64,000 bases of DNA from Halorussus vallis (lineage in GTDB: Archaea > Halobacteriota > Halobacteria > Halobacteriales > Haladaptataceae): the NCBI RefSeq assembly GCF_024138165.1, contig NZ_CP100001.1:248001-312000 (forward strand), given 5' to 3'. Under the pieces are notes generated by a model that saw only the letters and a program-made list of their open reading frames with translations, was not told where the DNA came from and made no database searches. This document shows, one piece after another, positions 16,378 to 24,237 of this stretch. The translations under genes and the position numbers were made by a program. Position 1 is the first letter of the stretch. Each line of letters begins with the position of its first letter.

Positions 16378-18213
16378 TCACTCGCCCGCCTCGTGGACCT
16401 TCTCGCCGTGGTTCAGCCGCGAGGCGATGGAGAAGGTCTGCTCGGCCGACCGGCGCGTCGGGAAGTGAGCCGCCATGTAACGGGCGGTGGCGACGAGGTG
16501 GACCCGCGCCCGGTCGGGGTCCTCCGCGAGGTCGAACTGCTCGAAGGCCGCCTCGACGTTCTGGAGCGTGTGGAAGTTCGCGTCCTCCCGGAGGAGCGCC
16601 TCGCCGAGCGCTCGCTTGAGTTCGTCGGGGGCGCCGCCGTCGGCGAGGTGGGCCGCAACGAGTCGGCCGGCGGCGTTGACCTCGCCCTCCTCGTCGAAGG
16701 TGTCGAGCAGCGCCTCCCGGACGTCGTCGGGCGCGTCGACCTCGCTTCCGTCCGGAATCGGAATCGGCGGCGTGTTGAGGAACCGGTCGAGGTAGACGCT
16801 CATCGCGCCCGCGAACGCACCGCGGTAGGCCGCCAGCCCGGCGGTTCCGGCAGATTCGTCGGACTCGCCCGATTTCTCGGACTCGCCGGATTCGCCCGTC
16901 TCCGAGTCGCTCGCCGCGGCGAGCGACTCGGTGCGGAGCGCGGCCTTGTGGACCGCATTGGCGTAGCTGTAGGTGTGGTGGACCGTGTTCCAGTCACTGA
17001 ACTCGTTGGAGGTGCCGAACTGCGCGACCCGGCGGCCGGCGGCGTGGGCGACCTCGCCGGCCAACTCCGCGGCGGTCGCGCCGTTCTGGACCGCCGCCTT
17101 CATCGCGGTGACGACCTCCTCGGGGTCGTCGCTGAGCAGGGTTTCGACGAAGCCGTTCGGGTCGTCCCAGGTTTCGTCGGCGCCGTCTTCGAGCAGGTCC
17201 GGCAGTTCGTCGTAGGCGTCGAAGACGAGTTCGGCCACGTCGTCGGGTTGGCGCCACGAGGAGAGTTCCTCCGAGCGGGTGGCCCGGGTCAGTCGGGGAA
17301 TCACGCTCGGCAGTATCTCGTCGGCGCGCTCCCAGCCGACGTGGTCGAGCGACTCGCAGGCCTTGTTGACGAAGTCGAAGGTGTGGCCCGCGTCCATGTA
17401 GAGGTGGTCGGTCGCGGCCGAGTAGAGCAGGTCGGCGACCCGCTCGGGTTCGAGCGTCTCGACGGCGGTCCGGAGACACCGCTCGGCGCCGTCCTCGTCG
17501 CGGACCTCGACGCTCTCGCGGAACCACTCTTCGAGGCGCTCGGCCGAGACGTCCCGGGTCGAGAACGAGGGCTGGTCGAACCGCGGCGGTTCGCCCTGGC
17601 AGTCCTGGGCGACCCGCGAGAGGCCGACGTACAGTGCGCGGTTGCGGTCCTCGGGCCGCAGGGCGTCCAGCAGGTTCGCCATCGCCGACAGGATGGTCAG
17701 CCCGGAACTCCAGCCGTCGGCCCGGTAGGTCGCGCCGAACGCCAGGCCCGCCCGGAGCGGGTCGGTGTAGGGCACGTCCTCATCGGCCAGGCCGAGGACC
17801 GACTTCGCGACCACGAGTTGGAGGCTCTCCTCCAGCCCGGTTTCGAGCCGGTCGCTCCAGTGTTCGACCGGCGGGAGGTCGGGTTCGGGGTACGGGTCGA
17901 CGTACACGTCGCCGTCCCGGACCTCGACGGGGAACGTCTGGACGTCGTCGGCCCAGGGGTCGAAGGTGTCGCCGCAGGAGAGTTCGAAGCGGGCGTGATG
18001 CCAGTGGCAGGTCAGGATTCCCTCGTCGACGGTGCCCTCCGCGAGTGGAAAGCCCATGTGCGGACAGCGGTTGTCCACCGCACGGAATTCCCCTTCGTGG
18101 TAGAACAGCGCGAGCGCGCGATTGCCGGCCCGCGATATCAGTCGCCCCTCTTCGCGGAGTTCGTCGGCGTCGGCCACCTTCACAAGGTCGGAGTCGGACT
18201 GCTCGGTTGCCAT
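16378..18213 (-). CDS. Rieske [2Fe-2S] domain fused to a large helical domain
   Basis: 611 residues from ATG 18213. The N-terminal ~100 residues form a Rieske ferredoxin-like domain with C50-x-H52 (RCPHMG) and C69-x2-H72 (TCHWHH). The remaining ~500 residues are helical and Ala/Asp/Glu-rich with several His-rich stretches (HHTYSYANAVHKAALRTE); I do not recognise a named family. A Ser/Gly/Glu linker (ETGESGESEKSGESDESAG) interrupts this part and its DNA contains a perfect 30-bp palindrome. No membrane segment or signal peptide, so it is likely a cytoplasmic electron carrier coupled to an unknown oxidoreductase function. It is not the Rieske subunit of a bc-type complex, which would have a membrane anchor. 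Confidence 0.85.
   Translation of the reverse strand: MATEQSDSDLVKVADADELREEGRLISRAGNRALALFYHEGEFRAVDNRCPHMGFPLAEGTVDEGILTCHWHHARFELSCGDTFDPWADDVQTFPVEVRDGDVYVDPYPEPDLPPVEHWSDRLETGLEESLQLVVAKSVLGLADEDVPYTDPLRAGLAFGATYRADGWSSGLTILSAMANLLDALRPEDRNRALYVGLSRVAQDCQGEPPRFDQPSFSTRDVSAERLEEWFRESVEVRDEDGAERCLRTAVETLEPERVADLLYSAATDHLYMDAGHTFDFVNKACESLDHVGWERADEILPSVIPRLTRATRSEELSSWRQPDDVAELVFDAYDELPDLLEDGADETWDDPNGFVETLLSDDPEEVVTAMKAAVQNGATAAELAGEVAHAAGRRVAQFGTSNEFSDWNTVHHTYSYANAVHKAALRTESLAAASDSETGESGESEKSGESDESAGTAGLAAYRGAFAGAMSVYLDRFLNTPPIPIPDGSEVDAPDDVREALLDTFDEEGEVNAAGRLVAAHLADGGAPDELKRALGEALLREDANFHTLQNVEAAFEQFDLAEDPDRARVHLVATARYMAAHFPTRRSAEQTFSIASRLNHGEKVHEAGE
16902..16931. repeat. Perfect 30-bp palindrome in the Rieske protein linker
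   Basis: Halves 16902-16916 (ccgagtcgctcgccg) and 16917-16931 are exact reverse complements with no spacer. It lies next to the Ser/Glu/Gly linker-coding DNA. Confidence 0.93.
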
Positions 18214-18304
18214 GTGCGAACGATACCCACGAGCCCACAAAACGGTTCGCTGAAACCGATTCCTGTAAGGAGTAGTTCAAGAACTCGGCCAGCGCTCGCG
18301 CCGG

Positions 18305-18538
18305 CTACCCGAGCAGCGCCAGCAGCGTGACGAACGCGCCGGCCGCCGCGAGACAGCCCGCGAGAACCTTCGTGGACGCGACGGAGAACCGACTGGGTTC
18401 GACCGCACCGAGGTCGCGAGTACTCCCGAGCGCGTCGAGTCGCTCCTCGAAGCGACTGATCGCCTCGGCGTGCCGGACGCCGAGTAGTCCGCCCGCGGTG
18501 ATCGCGAGTCCGACGAGGACGCCCAGTGCGTCTGCCAT
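18305..18538 (-). CDS. Small two-segment membrane protein, unknown function
   Basis: 77 residues with two hydrophobic helices (about 4-20 and 58-76) flanking a charged loop (RHAEAISRFEERLDALGSTRD). The C-terminus ends inside the second helix (ALLALLG). No family recognised. It lies between the Rieske and AsnC-TRASH genes on the same strand. Confidence 0.65.
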   Translation of the reverse strand: MADALGVLVGLAITAGGLLGVRHAEAISRFEERLDALGSTRDLGAVEPSRFSVASTKVLAGCLAAAGAFVTLLALLG

Positions 18539-18579
18539 ACCGACGCGTTCGCGGGCCGAGTGAAAATCGTTCCGTCTCG

Positions 18580-19170
18580 TCAGGCCGCCTCCTGCAACTC
18601 CTCGTAGCGCTCCTCGAACCGGCCCTTACAGGACGAACAGCAGAACTGGTAGAGGTCGCCGTCGATGCGGGCCGACTCGCCCTCGCTGGTGACGGTGTTG
18701 CCGCACTCGTCGCACTCCATCGCGAACTCCACGTTCCGTGGCTGGGGGTACCACGCCGAGTCGACGAGCAACTGGACGTCGTACTCCCGGAGCGCGTCGG
18801 TCTCCAGCACGTCGTCCAACAGGGGTTCGACCGCGCCCTCCTGCAAGCGGGCCTGGAAGACGACCTGCCCGTCGGCGGTGACGAAGACGTGCTCGACGCC
18901 TTCTATCTCTTCGACGCCCGCCCGAACGTCGCCGACCCGGCCGGGTTCGGCGTGAAGGGTCACCAGCACCGCCACGCCGTCGGCGAGCATCGAGCGGTCC
19001 AGGTCGACGGTGAACCGCCGGATGACTCCGAGGTCCTTCAGCCGGTCGATGCGGTCCGAAACCGTCGGCGGAGAGAGGTCCACCGCCGAGGAAATCTCGT
19101 TGTACGGTCTGCGGCCGTCGGTCACGAGCAGTCGGAGGATTTCGAGGTCGGTTTCGTCGAGTTCGCGCAT
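18580..19170 (-). CDS. AsnC/Lrp-type transcription regulator with C-terminal TRASH metal-sensing domain
   Basis: 196 residues from ATG 19170 (MRELDETDLEIL). Residues about 1-60 are the AsnC winged helix-turn-helix (LVTDGRRPYNEISSAVDLSPPTVSDRIDRL). The middle (about 65-140) is the ligand/oligomerisation domain. The last ~45 residues are a TRASH-type zinc-ribbon-like domain with CDECG and CCSSCK (Cys pairs), known to sense heavy metals. In Halobacterium salinarum the AsnC-TRASH protein VNG1179C controls the copper ATPase YvgX (Kaur et al. 2006), so this protein is probably a copper or related-metal sensor and the copA gene in this window is a candidate target. No direct neighbour is an obvious metal gene. 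Confidence 0.92.
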   Translation of the reverse strand: MRELDETDLEILRLLVTDGRRPYNEISSAVDLSPPTVSDRIDRLKDLGVIRRFTVDLDRSMLADGVAVLVTLHAEPGRVGDVRAGVEEIEGVEHVFVTADGQVVFQARLQEGAVEPLLDDVLETDALREYDVQLLVDSAWYPQPRNVEFAMECDECGNTVTSEGESARIDGDLYQFCCSSCKGRFEERYEELQEAA

Positions 19171-19273
19171 TATCACTCGTTTGTCAGTCCAGCATAGAAA
19201 CAGTTTTCGCACGCGTCCGGGACCGAGCCGTCGGAATCAAACGGTTCGTGCGAACCCGGTCGCGGCCCGCGAT

Positions 19274-20335
19274 TCAGTCGTCGGCGGCGACCTCGGGGTC
19301 GGGGTCGGCGGCGGCCCGCGCGTCGCGGGCAGCCTCGATTCGCTCGGCGACGTCGACGACCCGGCCCGTCTCGGCGGCCTCGTAGGCCGCCTCGGTCAGC
19401 GCGGTCACCCTGAGGCCGAACGACCCGGGCACCGACGGGTCGTCGCCCGTCTCGACCGCGCCGACGAAGTCCTCGAGCTTTCGGCGCGCGAGCGTCTCGA
19501 AGTCGCGGTCGGCCGCGATATCGGCCTCGTAGGTGACGCCGTCCTCGCAGACGGTCAGGCTCGACCCGTCGTACTCGACGTGGCCCTCGGTCCCCCAGAC
19601 GACGAGTCCCTCGTCGGGTTCGCCGTTCGTGCCGTCGCCGCTGACCGCGACGCTGGCGGTCAGCGTCCCGCCGTCGCGGTCGAGGACCGCCGCCAGCGCG
19701 CTGTTGACGTCGACGTCCTCGCCGCGGTCGTCGACGACCGCGGCGACGCTCCGCGGGGTGGAGTCGGTCGTCCAGAGCAGCGCGTCGAGCAGGTGGCTCC
19801 CCGAGTCGTACAGTTGGCCGCCGCCAGAGAGGTCCGGCGCGGTCCGCCAGGTGCCCCGCTGCAGTTCGATCCAGTCCTGGCCGAGGTAGGCGTTGGCGGC
19901 GTGGACCTCGCCGATTCGACCCGACGAGATGACGCGGCGGAGTTCCCGGAAGAGCGGGTCGAAGTGGCGCTGGTAGCCGACCTGGAGGACGCGCCCGCGC
20001 TCCTCGGCGGTCGCCACGAGGTCGACGGCGTTCTCGACGCCGGTGACCATCGGCTTCTCCAGGAAGACGTCGACGCCCGCCTCGAAGCAGGCGATGGCCT
20101 GGTCGTAGTGGAGGGTGTGGGGCGTGACGATGCTCACCGCGTCGAGGTCGTGGGCGGCCAGCATCGCCGCGTGGTCCTCGTAGGACGGCGCGTCGTACGC
20201 GGCGTCGAAGCCCTCGCGGGCGTCGGGCGAGACGTCCGCGCCCGCGACGATTTCGACGCCGTCTATCTGGTCGTAGAGTCCGAGTTCGAGTCGTCCGAGC
20301 CCGCCGAGACCGACGGCCCCGAGTCGTACTGCCAT
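19274..20335 (-). CDS. Gfo/Idh/MocA-family NAD(P)-dependent oxidoreductase
   Basis: 353 residues from ATG 20335 (MAVRLGAVGLGGLGRLELG). N-terminal Rossmann fold with GxGxxG-like GAVGLGGLG, then the family motif EKPM (DVFLEKPMVTG) holding the catalytic Lys, and the second domain containing GGGQLYDSGSHLLDALLW. The C-terminus is an Ala/Asp tail. The family oxidises or reduces sugars, inositols and related diols with bound or soluble NAD(P)(H). Substrate is unknown. Divergent from the membrane hydrolase gene, sharing a ~120-bp promoter region. Confidence 0.92.
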   Translation of the reverse strand: MAVRLGAVGLGGLGRLELGLYDQIDGVEIVAGADVSPDAREGFDAAYDAPSYEDHAAMLAAHDLDAVSIVTPHTLHYDQAIACFEAGVDVFLEKPMVTGVENAVDLVATAEERGRVLQVGYQRHFDPLFRELRRVISSGRIGEVHAANAYLGQDWIELQRGTWRTAPDLSGGGQLYDSGSHLLDALLWTTDSTPRSVAAVVDDRGEDVDVNSALAAVLDRDGGTLTASVAVSGDGTNGEPDEGLVVWGTEGHVEYDGSSLTVCEDGVTYEADIAADRDFETLARRKLEDFVGAVETGDDPSVPGSFGLRVTALTEAAYEAAETGRVVDVAERIEAARDARAAADPDPEVAADD

Positions 20336-20454
20336 GGGTCGGCGCGAGGAGCCGTCCGTTGTATGCTTTCTGGTCCGGTGATGGCGCGCTCGGTCCGCGG
20401 GCGACGCGACCGACAATCCAAGAGGCTATGCGAACGGAACCGGAAGCCGGTGGC

Positions 20455-21012
20455 ATGTGGCCGTGGGGGCATCTCGCGTTCGGCTATCTGCTGTACTCGG
20501 TGCTGGTTCGCGTTCGAACCCGCCGACCGCCGGGTGACGCGGCGACCGTCGCGCTCGCGGTCGGCACCCAGTTTCCGGACCTCGTGGACAAACCGCTGGC
20601 GTGGTCGCTGGACGTCCTCCCGAGCGGACGCTCGCTCGCTCACTCGGCGTTCACCGCTGCGTTCGTCGTCTTCGTCGTCTGGGCCGTCCTCCGCCGACGG
20701 AACGCCGAAACCGCGGCCGCGGCATTCGGCGTCGGCTACGTCTCGCACCTGGTGGGCGACGCGCTCGACCCCGTGCTCGCCGGCGACTACTACCATCTCG
20801 GATTCCTCGGCTGGCCGCTGGTTCCCGCCATCGAGTACCCGACCGAACAGAGCTTCGTCGCCCACTTCCGCGAACTGAGCCTCGGGTCGCTGACGTCGGT
20901 CGAAGCGGGGTTCGCCGTCGCGATAACGCTCCTCTGGCTGGTCGACGGAGCGCCCGGAGCGAGGGCCCTCAGAACGATTCCGAAGTGGGCCCGACGAGTG
21001 CTGTCGGCCTGA
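20455..21012 (+). CDS. Membrane-bound metal-dependent hydrolase (YdjM-like)
   Basis: About 185 residues from ATG 20455 (MWPWGHLAFGYLLYS); an in-frame ATG at 20428 would add 9 residues. It has 4-5 membrane helices and the family's polar metal ligands: H6 in WGHLA, D in QFPDLVDKPL, H in RSLAHSAF and H/D in YVSHLVGDALDP. The family (COG1988) includes inner-membrane metal-dependent hydrolases of unclear substrate. The gene stands alone. Confidence 0.85.
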   Translation: MWPWGHLAFGYLLYSVLVRVRTRRPPGDAATVALAVGTQFPDLVDKPLAWSLDVLPSGRSLAHSAFTAAFVVFVVWAVLRRRNAETAAAAFGVGYVSHLVGDALDPVLAGDYYHLGFLGWPLVPAIEYPTEQSFVAHFRELSLGSLTSVEAGFAVAITLLWLVDGAPGARALRTIPKWARRVLSA

Positions 21013-21197
21013 GGTCGAGACCGCCGGCGAGTGCCCACGGGAGAACGGTCACCGACGAACGGTCGTCGACTCTCGGCAACTTCGACCTACTATTTCGAGC
21101 CCGAACGCGGTAGTTGCGAGACATCTTCAGGAATTCCAACCGGTGAGCCGAGCGAATCCAAGAGACTATAGCGCTCGTTTGCACGCTGTCGAACTGC

Positions 21198-22463
21198 ATG
21201 GCACGCGACGAGAAGGCACGCGACCCCGTAGCGAGGCGCACCTATCTGAAACTCGCTGGTATCGGCATGTTCTCGACGACCTCGGTCACCGCCGGCGGCG
21301 GTACCGCCGCGGCCGCCCAAACCGTCGGATACGGCGGCGGCGGGTACGGACTGGTCGCCTACGGCGGCAGCAAACTGGTCGACGCGAACCCCGCCGTCAC
21401 CGTCGACGGTGCGACGAACGTCACGCAGACCGCCGCGACGCTCGGCGGCGTCGTCTCCGACCTCGGCGGCGCGACGTCGGTGACCGTTCGGTTCGAGTAC
21501 CGACCCGTCGGGGCGACAGATTGGACGGCGACCCCCGAACAGTCGCTCTCGGCGACCGGCACGTTCGGTCGGCGACTCACCGGACTCGCGGCGGGGTCGG
21601 ACTACGAGTACCGGGCGACCGCGACCGCCAGCGACGGCGACGCGGCCGCGAGTTCGACGGTGACGTTCGCGACGAAGCGCCACACCCTCGTCATCGACGG
21701 CGGAGCGAGTCCCGGGACGTTGAACGACTACTCGTTCGCGGTGAGCGGCGACGTCGAGAAGAGCGCGGAACTCGGGTCGATCCAGGCCAACGACACCGTC
21801 TCGGGGAGCACGGTTTCCGGCGAGGTCCTCGCCGGGAAGGACGGCTACCGCTTCACCGGCGACGTGACCGACTTCCGCGTGGCGGGGTCCCCGGCCGTGT
21901 ACCTCGACGGGGAGCGGGTGGACCCGGCCGACCTCGGCGAGACGACCTACCCCCGCACGCTGGTCGTCGACGGCGCCCGAGCGCCCCGCGAGCGGGCGAC
22001 CTACGAGGCGACGGTGAGCGGGAAGATAAAGAAGAGCAGTTCGCTGGGCTCGGTCCAGGCGAACGATACCATCGCGGGTGCGACCGCGAGCGGACAGGTG
22101 TACGGCGGCAAGGACGGCTACCGCTTCACCGGCGGACTCACGGAACTTCGAGTGGACGGAGCGCTCACCGTCTCGCTCGGCGGCGGTGACGGCGACTCCG
22201 CGTCGGCCGGTTCGCTCCCGAACTCGTTCGTCGTCGACGGCACCGGGACGCCGAACCGAAAGGCGACGTACTCGGTCACCGTCACGGGGAGCGTCGAGAA
22301 GAGCGGCGAACTCGGCTCGCTCCAGCGGAACGACGTCGTCTCCGGGTCCACCGCCAGCGGGGAGGTCGTCGGCGGCAAGGACGGCTACCGGTACTCTGGC
22401 GACGTGACGCGAATCGAGGTCACCGGGCCGGCCGTGATACGGTTCACCGACACGGACGGCTGA
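21198..22463 (+). CDS. Tat-exported protein with Fn3-like domain and three copies of a ~75-aa repeat domain
   Basis: 421 residues. The N-terminus carries a Tat-type signal (VARRTYLKLAGIG..., cleavage probably near residue 40). A Gly/Tyr-rich segment follows, then an Fn3-like beta domain (about 65-158). The rest is three tandem copies (about 162-238, 253-328, 342-417) of one module: T[LF]V[VI]DG...Y..[TA]V[ST]G.[VI]EKS..LGS.Q.ND...G.T.SG.V..GKDGYR[FY][TS]G. I know this module from other haloarchaeal secreted proteins but not its function; carbohydrate or surface binding is a guess. No catalytic residues evident. The repeat DNA is also strongly repetitive (gcaaggacggctaccg occurs in each copy). 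Confidence 0.82.
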   Translation: MARDEKARDPVARRTYLKLAGIGMFSTTSVTAGGGTAAAAQTVGYGGGGYGLVAYGGSKLVDANPAVTVDGATNVTQTAATLGGVVSDLGGATSVTVRFEYRPVGATDWTATPEQSLSATGTFGRRLTGLAAGSDYEYRATATASDGDAAASSTVTFATKRHTLVIDGGASPGTLNDYSFAVSGDVEKSAELGSIQANDTVSGSTVSGEVLAGKDGYRFTGDVTDFRVAGSPAVYLDGERVDPADLGETTYPRTLVVDGARAPRERATYEATVSGKIKKSSSLGSVQANDTIAGATASGQVYGGKDGYRFTGGLTELRVDGALTVSLGGGDGDSASAGSLPNSFVVDGTGTPNRKATYSVTVTGSVEKSGELGSLQRNDVVSGSTASGEVVGGKDGYRYSGDVTRIEVTGPAVIRFTDTDG

Positions 22464-22509
22464 CCGAGCGAGGCCGGTCGCTCGCGGCGGCGTTCGGTGT
22501 CGCCCGATG

Positions 22510-23928
22510 CTACGCGGTCAGGACGTGCCGGACCTGGACCAGCACGTCCTCTCTGATGGGACGGAACAGCAACAGCAGTCCGAAGTACGTCACCGCCCCG
22601 AGGCCCACGACGGCCAGCAGCACCGGCACCGTCCGGATGGTGACCGTCTGCTTGACGCCGAGCAGCAGGCCGGCCATCCCGAGCGCGGCGACCGTCCCGC
22701 AGGCGGCCTCCCGGAGCGGCAGTTCGATGGTCACGAACCGATTCAAGTAAATCGCGTGGAGGACCGTGTTCAGACCGAACGAAACGGACGTCGCGATCGC
22801 CGCGCCGACGAGGCCGAACTCGGCTATCAGGACGACGTTGAGGACGACGTTCACCACGATGGCGACGGTCGTCGCGCGCGCGGAGAGGTCGGCGTGGTCG
22901 ATGGCCCGGAGCGCCCGGCCGAACACGAGGTGGACGGTCTGTATCACCTTCTCGCCCATCAGGATGACGAGGGCGACGGAGGCCACGGTGTACGCCTCGC
23001 CGAAGACGATGCCCAGAATCTCCCGCGAGAACAGCGCGGTGCCGGCGAACGCCGGGATGGCGATCAGCAGTCCGGGCGTGAGCGCGACGGGGAGTATCGA
23101 CTCGATTCGGTCCGTCGCCTTCTGTGCGCTCCACTCGCTCACCTGGGGGAAGATGGTCAGCGCGACGGACTCGCCCGCCAGAATCACGACCATCGTGACG
23201 AGCCAGGCGATTTCGTAGCTGCTCACCGCCGACTTGGGGAGGAACACCGCGAGTATCAGCAGGTCCATCCGACTGTAGAAGTGCTTCCCGATCCCCGAGA
23301 CGACGTCGAACTTCGCGTAGGACCAGAGTGACGAGGCGTGTCGGCGGGTCGGTCTTCGGAAGCCGAGCGTCGTCTTGGAGGCGCCCCAGACGACCGTGAC
23401 GACGAAGCTCAGGAGGAGCCCGTACACGAGCGCGTACACGTCCAACCCCACCGCCAGCAGCGGAACACCGATGACGACCCAGCCGGCGTCGCGGAGGAAC
23501 TGGAGCGCGTAGGTTTCGCCGACGCGCAGTTCCCCTCGGAGCACCCTGAGCGACAGGTCGGCGAGTTCCTGCAACACCAGCGTGGCCGCGAGGTAGTACG
23601 CGAGCGGTACCCCGAAGTAGGAGTTGAGGGTCGACCGGAAGACGAGGATGGCCGCGACGACCACCGCCAGCGGGGCCAGTTTGAGCAGGAGGCCCGACGT
23701 GTACACCTCGTCCGGGGCTTCCCCCTCGCTGAGACGTTTCTCGACCGCCGCTCGGAGCCCGAAGTCGGCGGGCGTGGCCAGGATGCCGAGCACCGCCTGG
23801 AACAGGAAGAAGCTCCCGAGGACCCCCGCGCCCAGTTCGCGGGCGACGACGACGGTTCCCGCGAAGGTGACGACCGCGCCGACCGTCTTCGCGCCGAAGA
23901 GCTTGAAGCCGGCCTTTATCAGGTCCAT
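22510..23928 (-). CDS. Oligosaccharide flippase (Wzx/MVF-type)
   Basis: 472 residues with about 12-14 hydrophobic helices. The N-terminus (MDLIKAGFKLFGAKTVGAVVT..., then ARELGAGVLGSFFLFQAVLG and ATPADFGLRAAVEKR) is the classic polysaccharide-biosynthesis transporter pattern. It would flip lipid-linked glycans across the membrane, here probably dolichyl-linked oligosaccharides for S-layer glycosylation or exopolysaccharide units; AglR plays this kind of role in Haloferax. It opens the surface-glycan locus that runs to ~38 kb. Confidence 0.9.
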   Translation of the reverse strand: MDLIKAGFKLFGAKTVGAVVTFAGTVVVARELGAGVLGSFFLFQAVLGILATPADFGLRAAVEKRLSEGEAPDEVYTSGLLLKLAPLAVVVAAILVFRSTLNSYFGVPLAYYLAATLVLQELADLSLRVLRGELRVGETYALQFLRDAGWVVIGVPLLAVGLDVYALVYGLLLSFVVTVVWGASKTTLGFRRPTRRHASSLWSYAKFDVVSGIGKHFYSRMDLLILAVFLPKSAVSSYEIAWLVTMVVILAGESVALTIFPQVSEWSAQKATDRIESILPVALTPGLLIAIPAFAGTALFSREILGIVFGEAYTVASVALVILMGEKVIQTVHLVFGRALRAIDHADLSARATTVAIVVNVVLNVVLIAEFGLVGAAIATSVSFGLNTVLHAIYLNRFVTIELPLREAACGTVAALGMAGLLLGVKQTVTIRTVPVLLAVVGLGAVTYFGLLLLFRPIREDVLVQVRHVLTA

Positions 23929-24237
23929 GGTCGGACTCCGGGCGAAGTGTCGCCGTTCGTCGCTCTGACCCCACTCAGCCCTGGCCGCGCACCCCCCCGA
24001 CCGGTCGTCGCGTCCGAAGACGAGCTCCGGACGCGCGAGATCGCGCGATCCGGCGGAGAGAGCGCCCTCGATTCGGAAATCATCCGTCTCAGTTACACCG
24101 ACATCCTACAAAAGGAGTCTGCTAACACGGGTCCGTTACACCGCTCAACGCGCGCCGCGCGCGACCGTCGAGTCGAAAGGGAGGTCGGGTCGGACCCGAC
24201 CTCGCGGGCCGGTCGCCCGTCGTCGGCGCTCGCGCGG
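23929..24237. other. 309-bp intergenic region
   Basis: It lies between the flippase start and the 3' end of the beta-helix gene, both on the minus strand. It contains an AT-richer patch (24090-24130) that may be the flippase promoter region or a remnant, a 10-bp hairpin (24181-24203) and cgcgcgagatcgcgcg-type short palindromes. No gene seen. Confidence 0.6.
24181..24203. repeat. Hairpin downstream of the beta-helix gene: 10-bp arms, 3-nt loop
   Basis: Arms 24181-24190 (gaggtcgggt) and 24194-24203 (acccgacctc), loop cgg. It starts 35 nt past the minus-strand stop at 24238, so an RNA 3'-end or termination role is possible. Confidence 0.75.

Noticed and set aside
16372-18330. 652-aa plus-strand ORF opposite the Rieske gene
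   Set aside because: Antisense shadow; the minus frame carries the clear Rieske Cys/His motifs.
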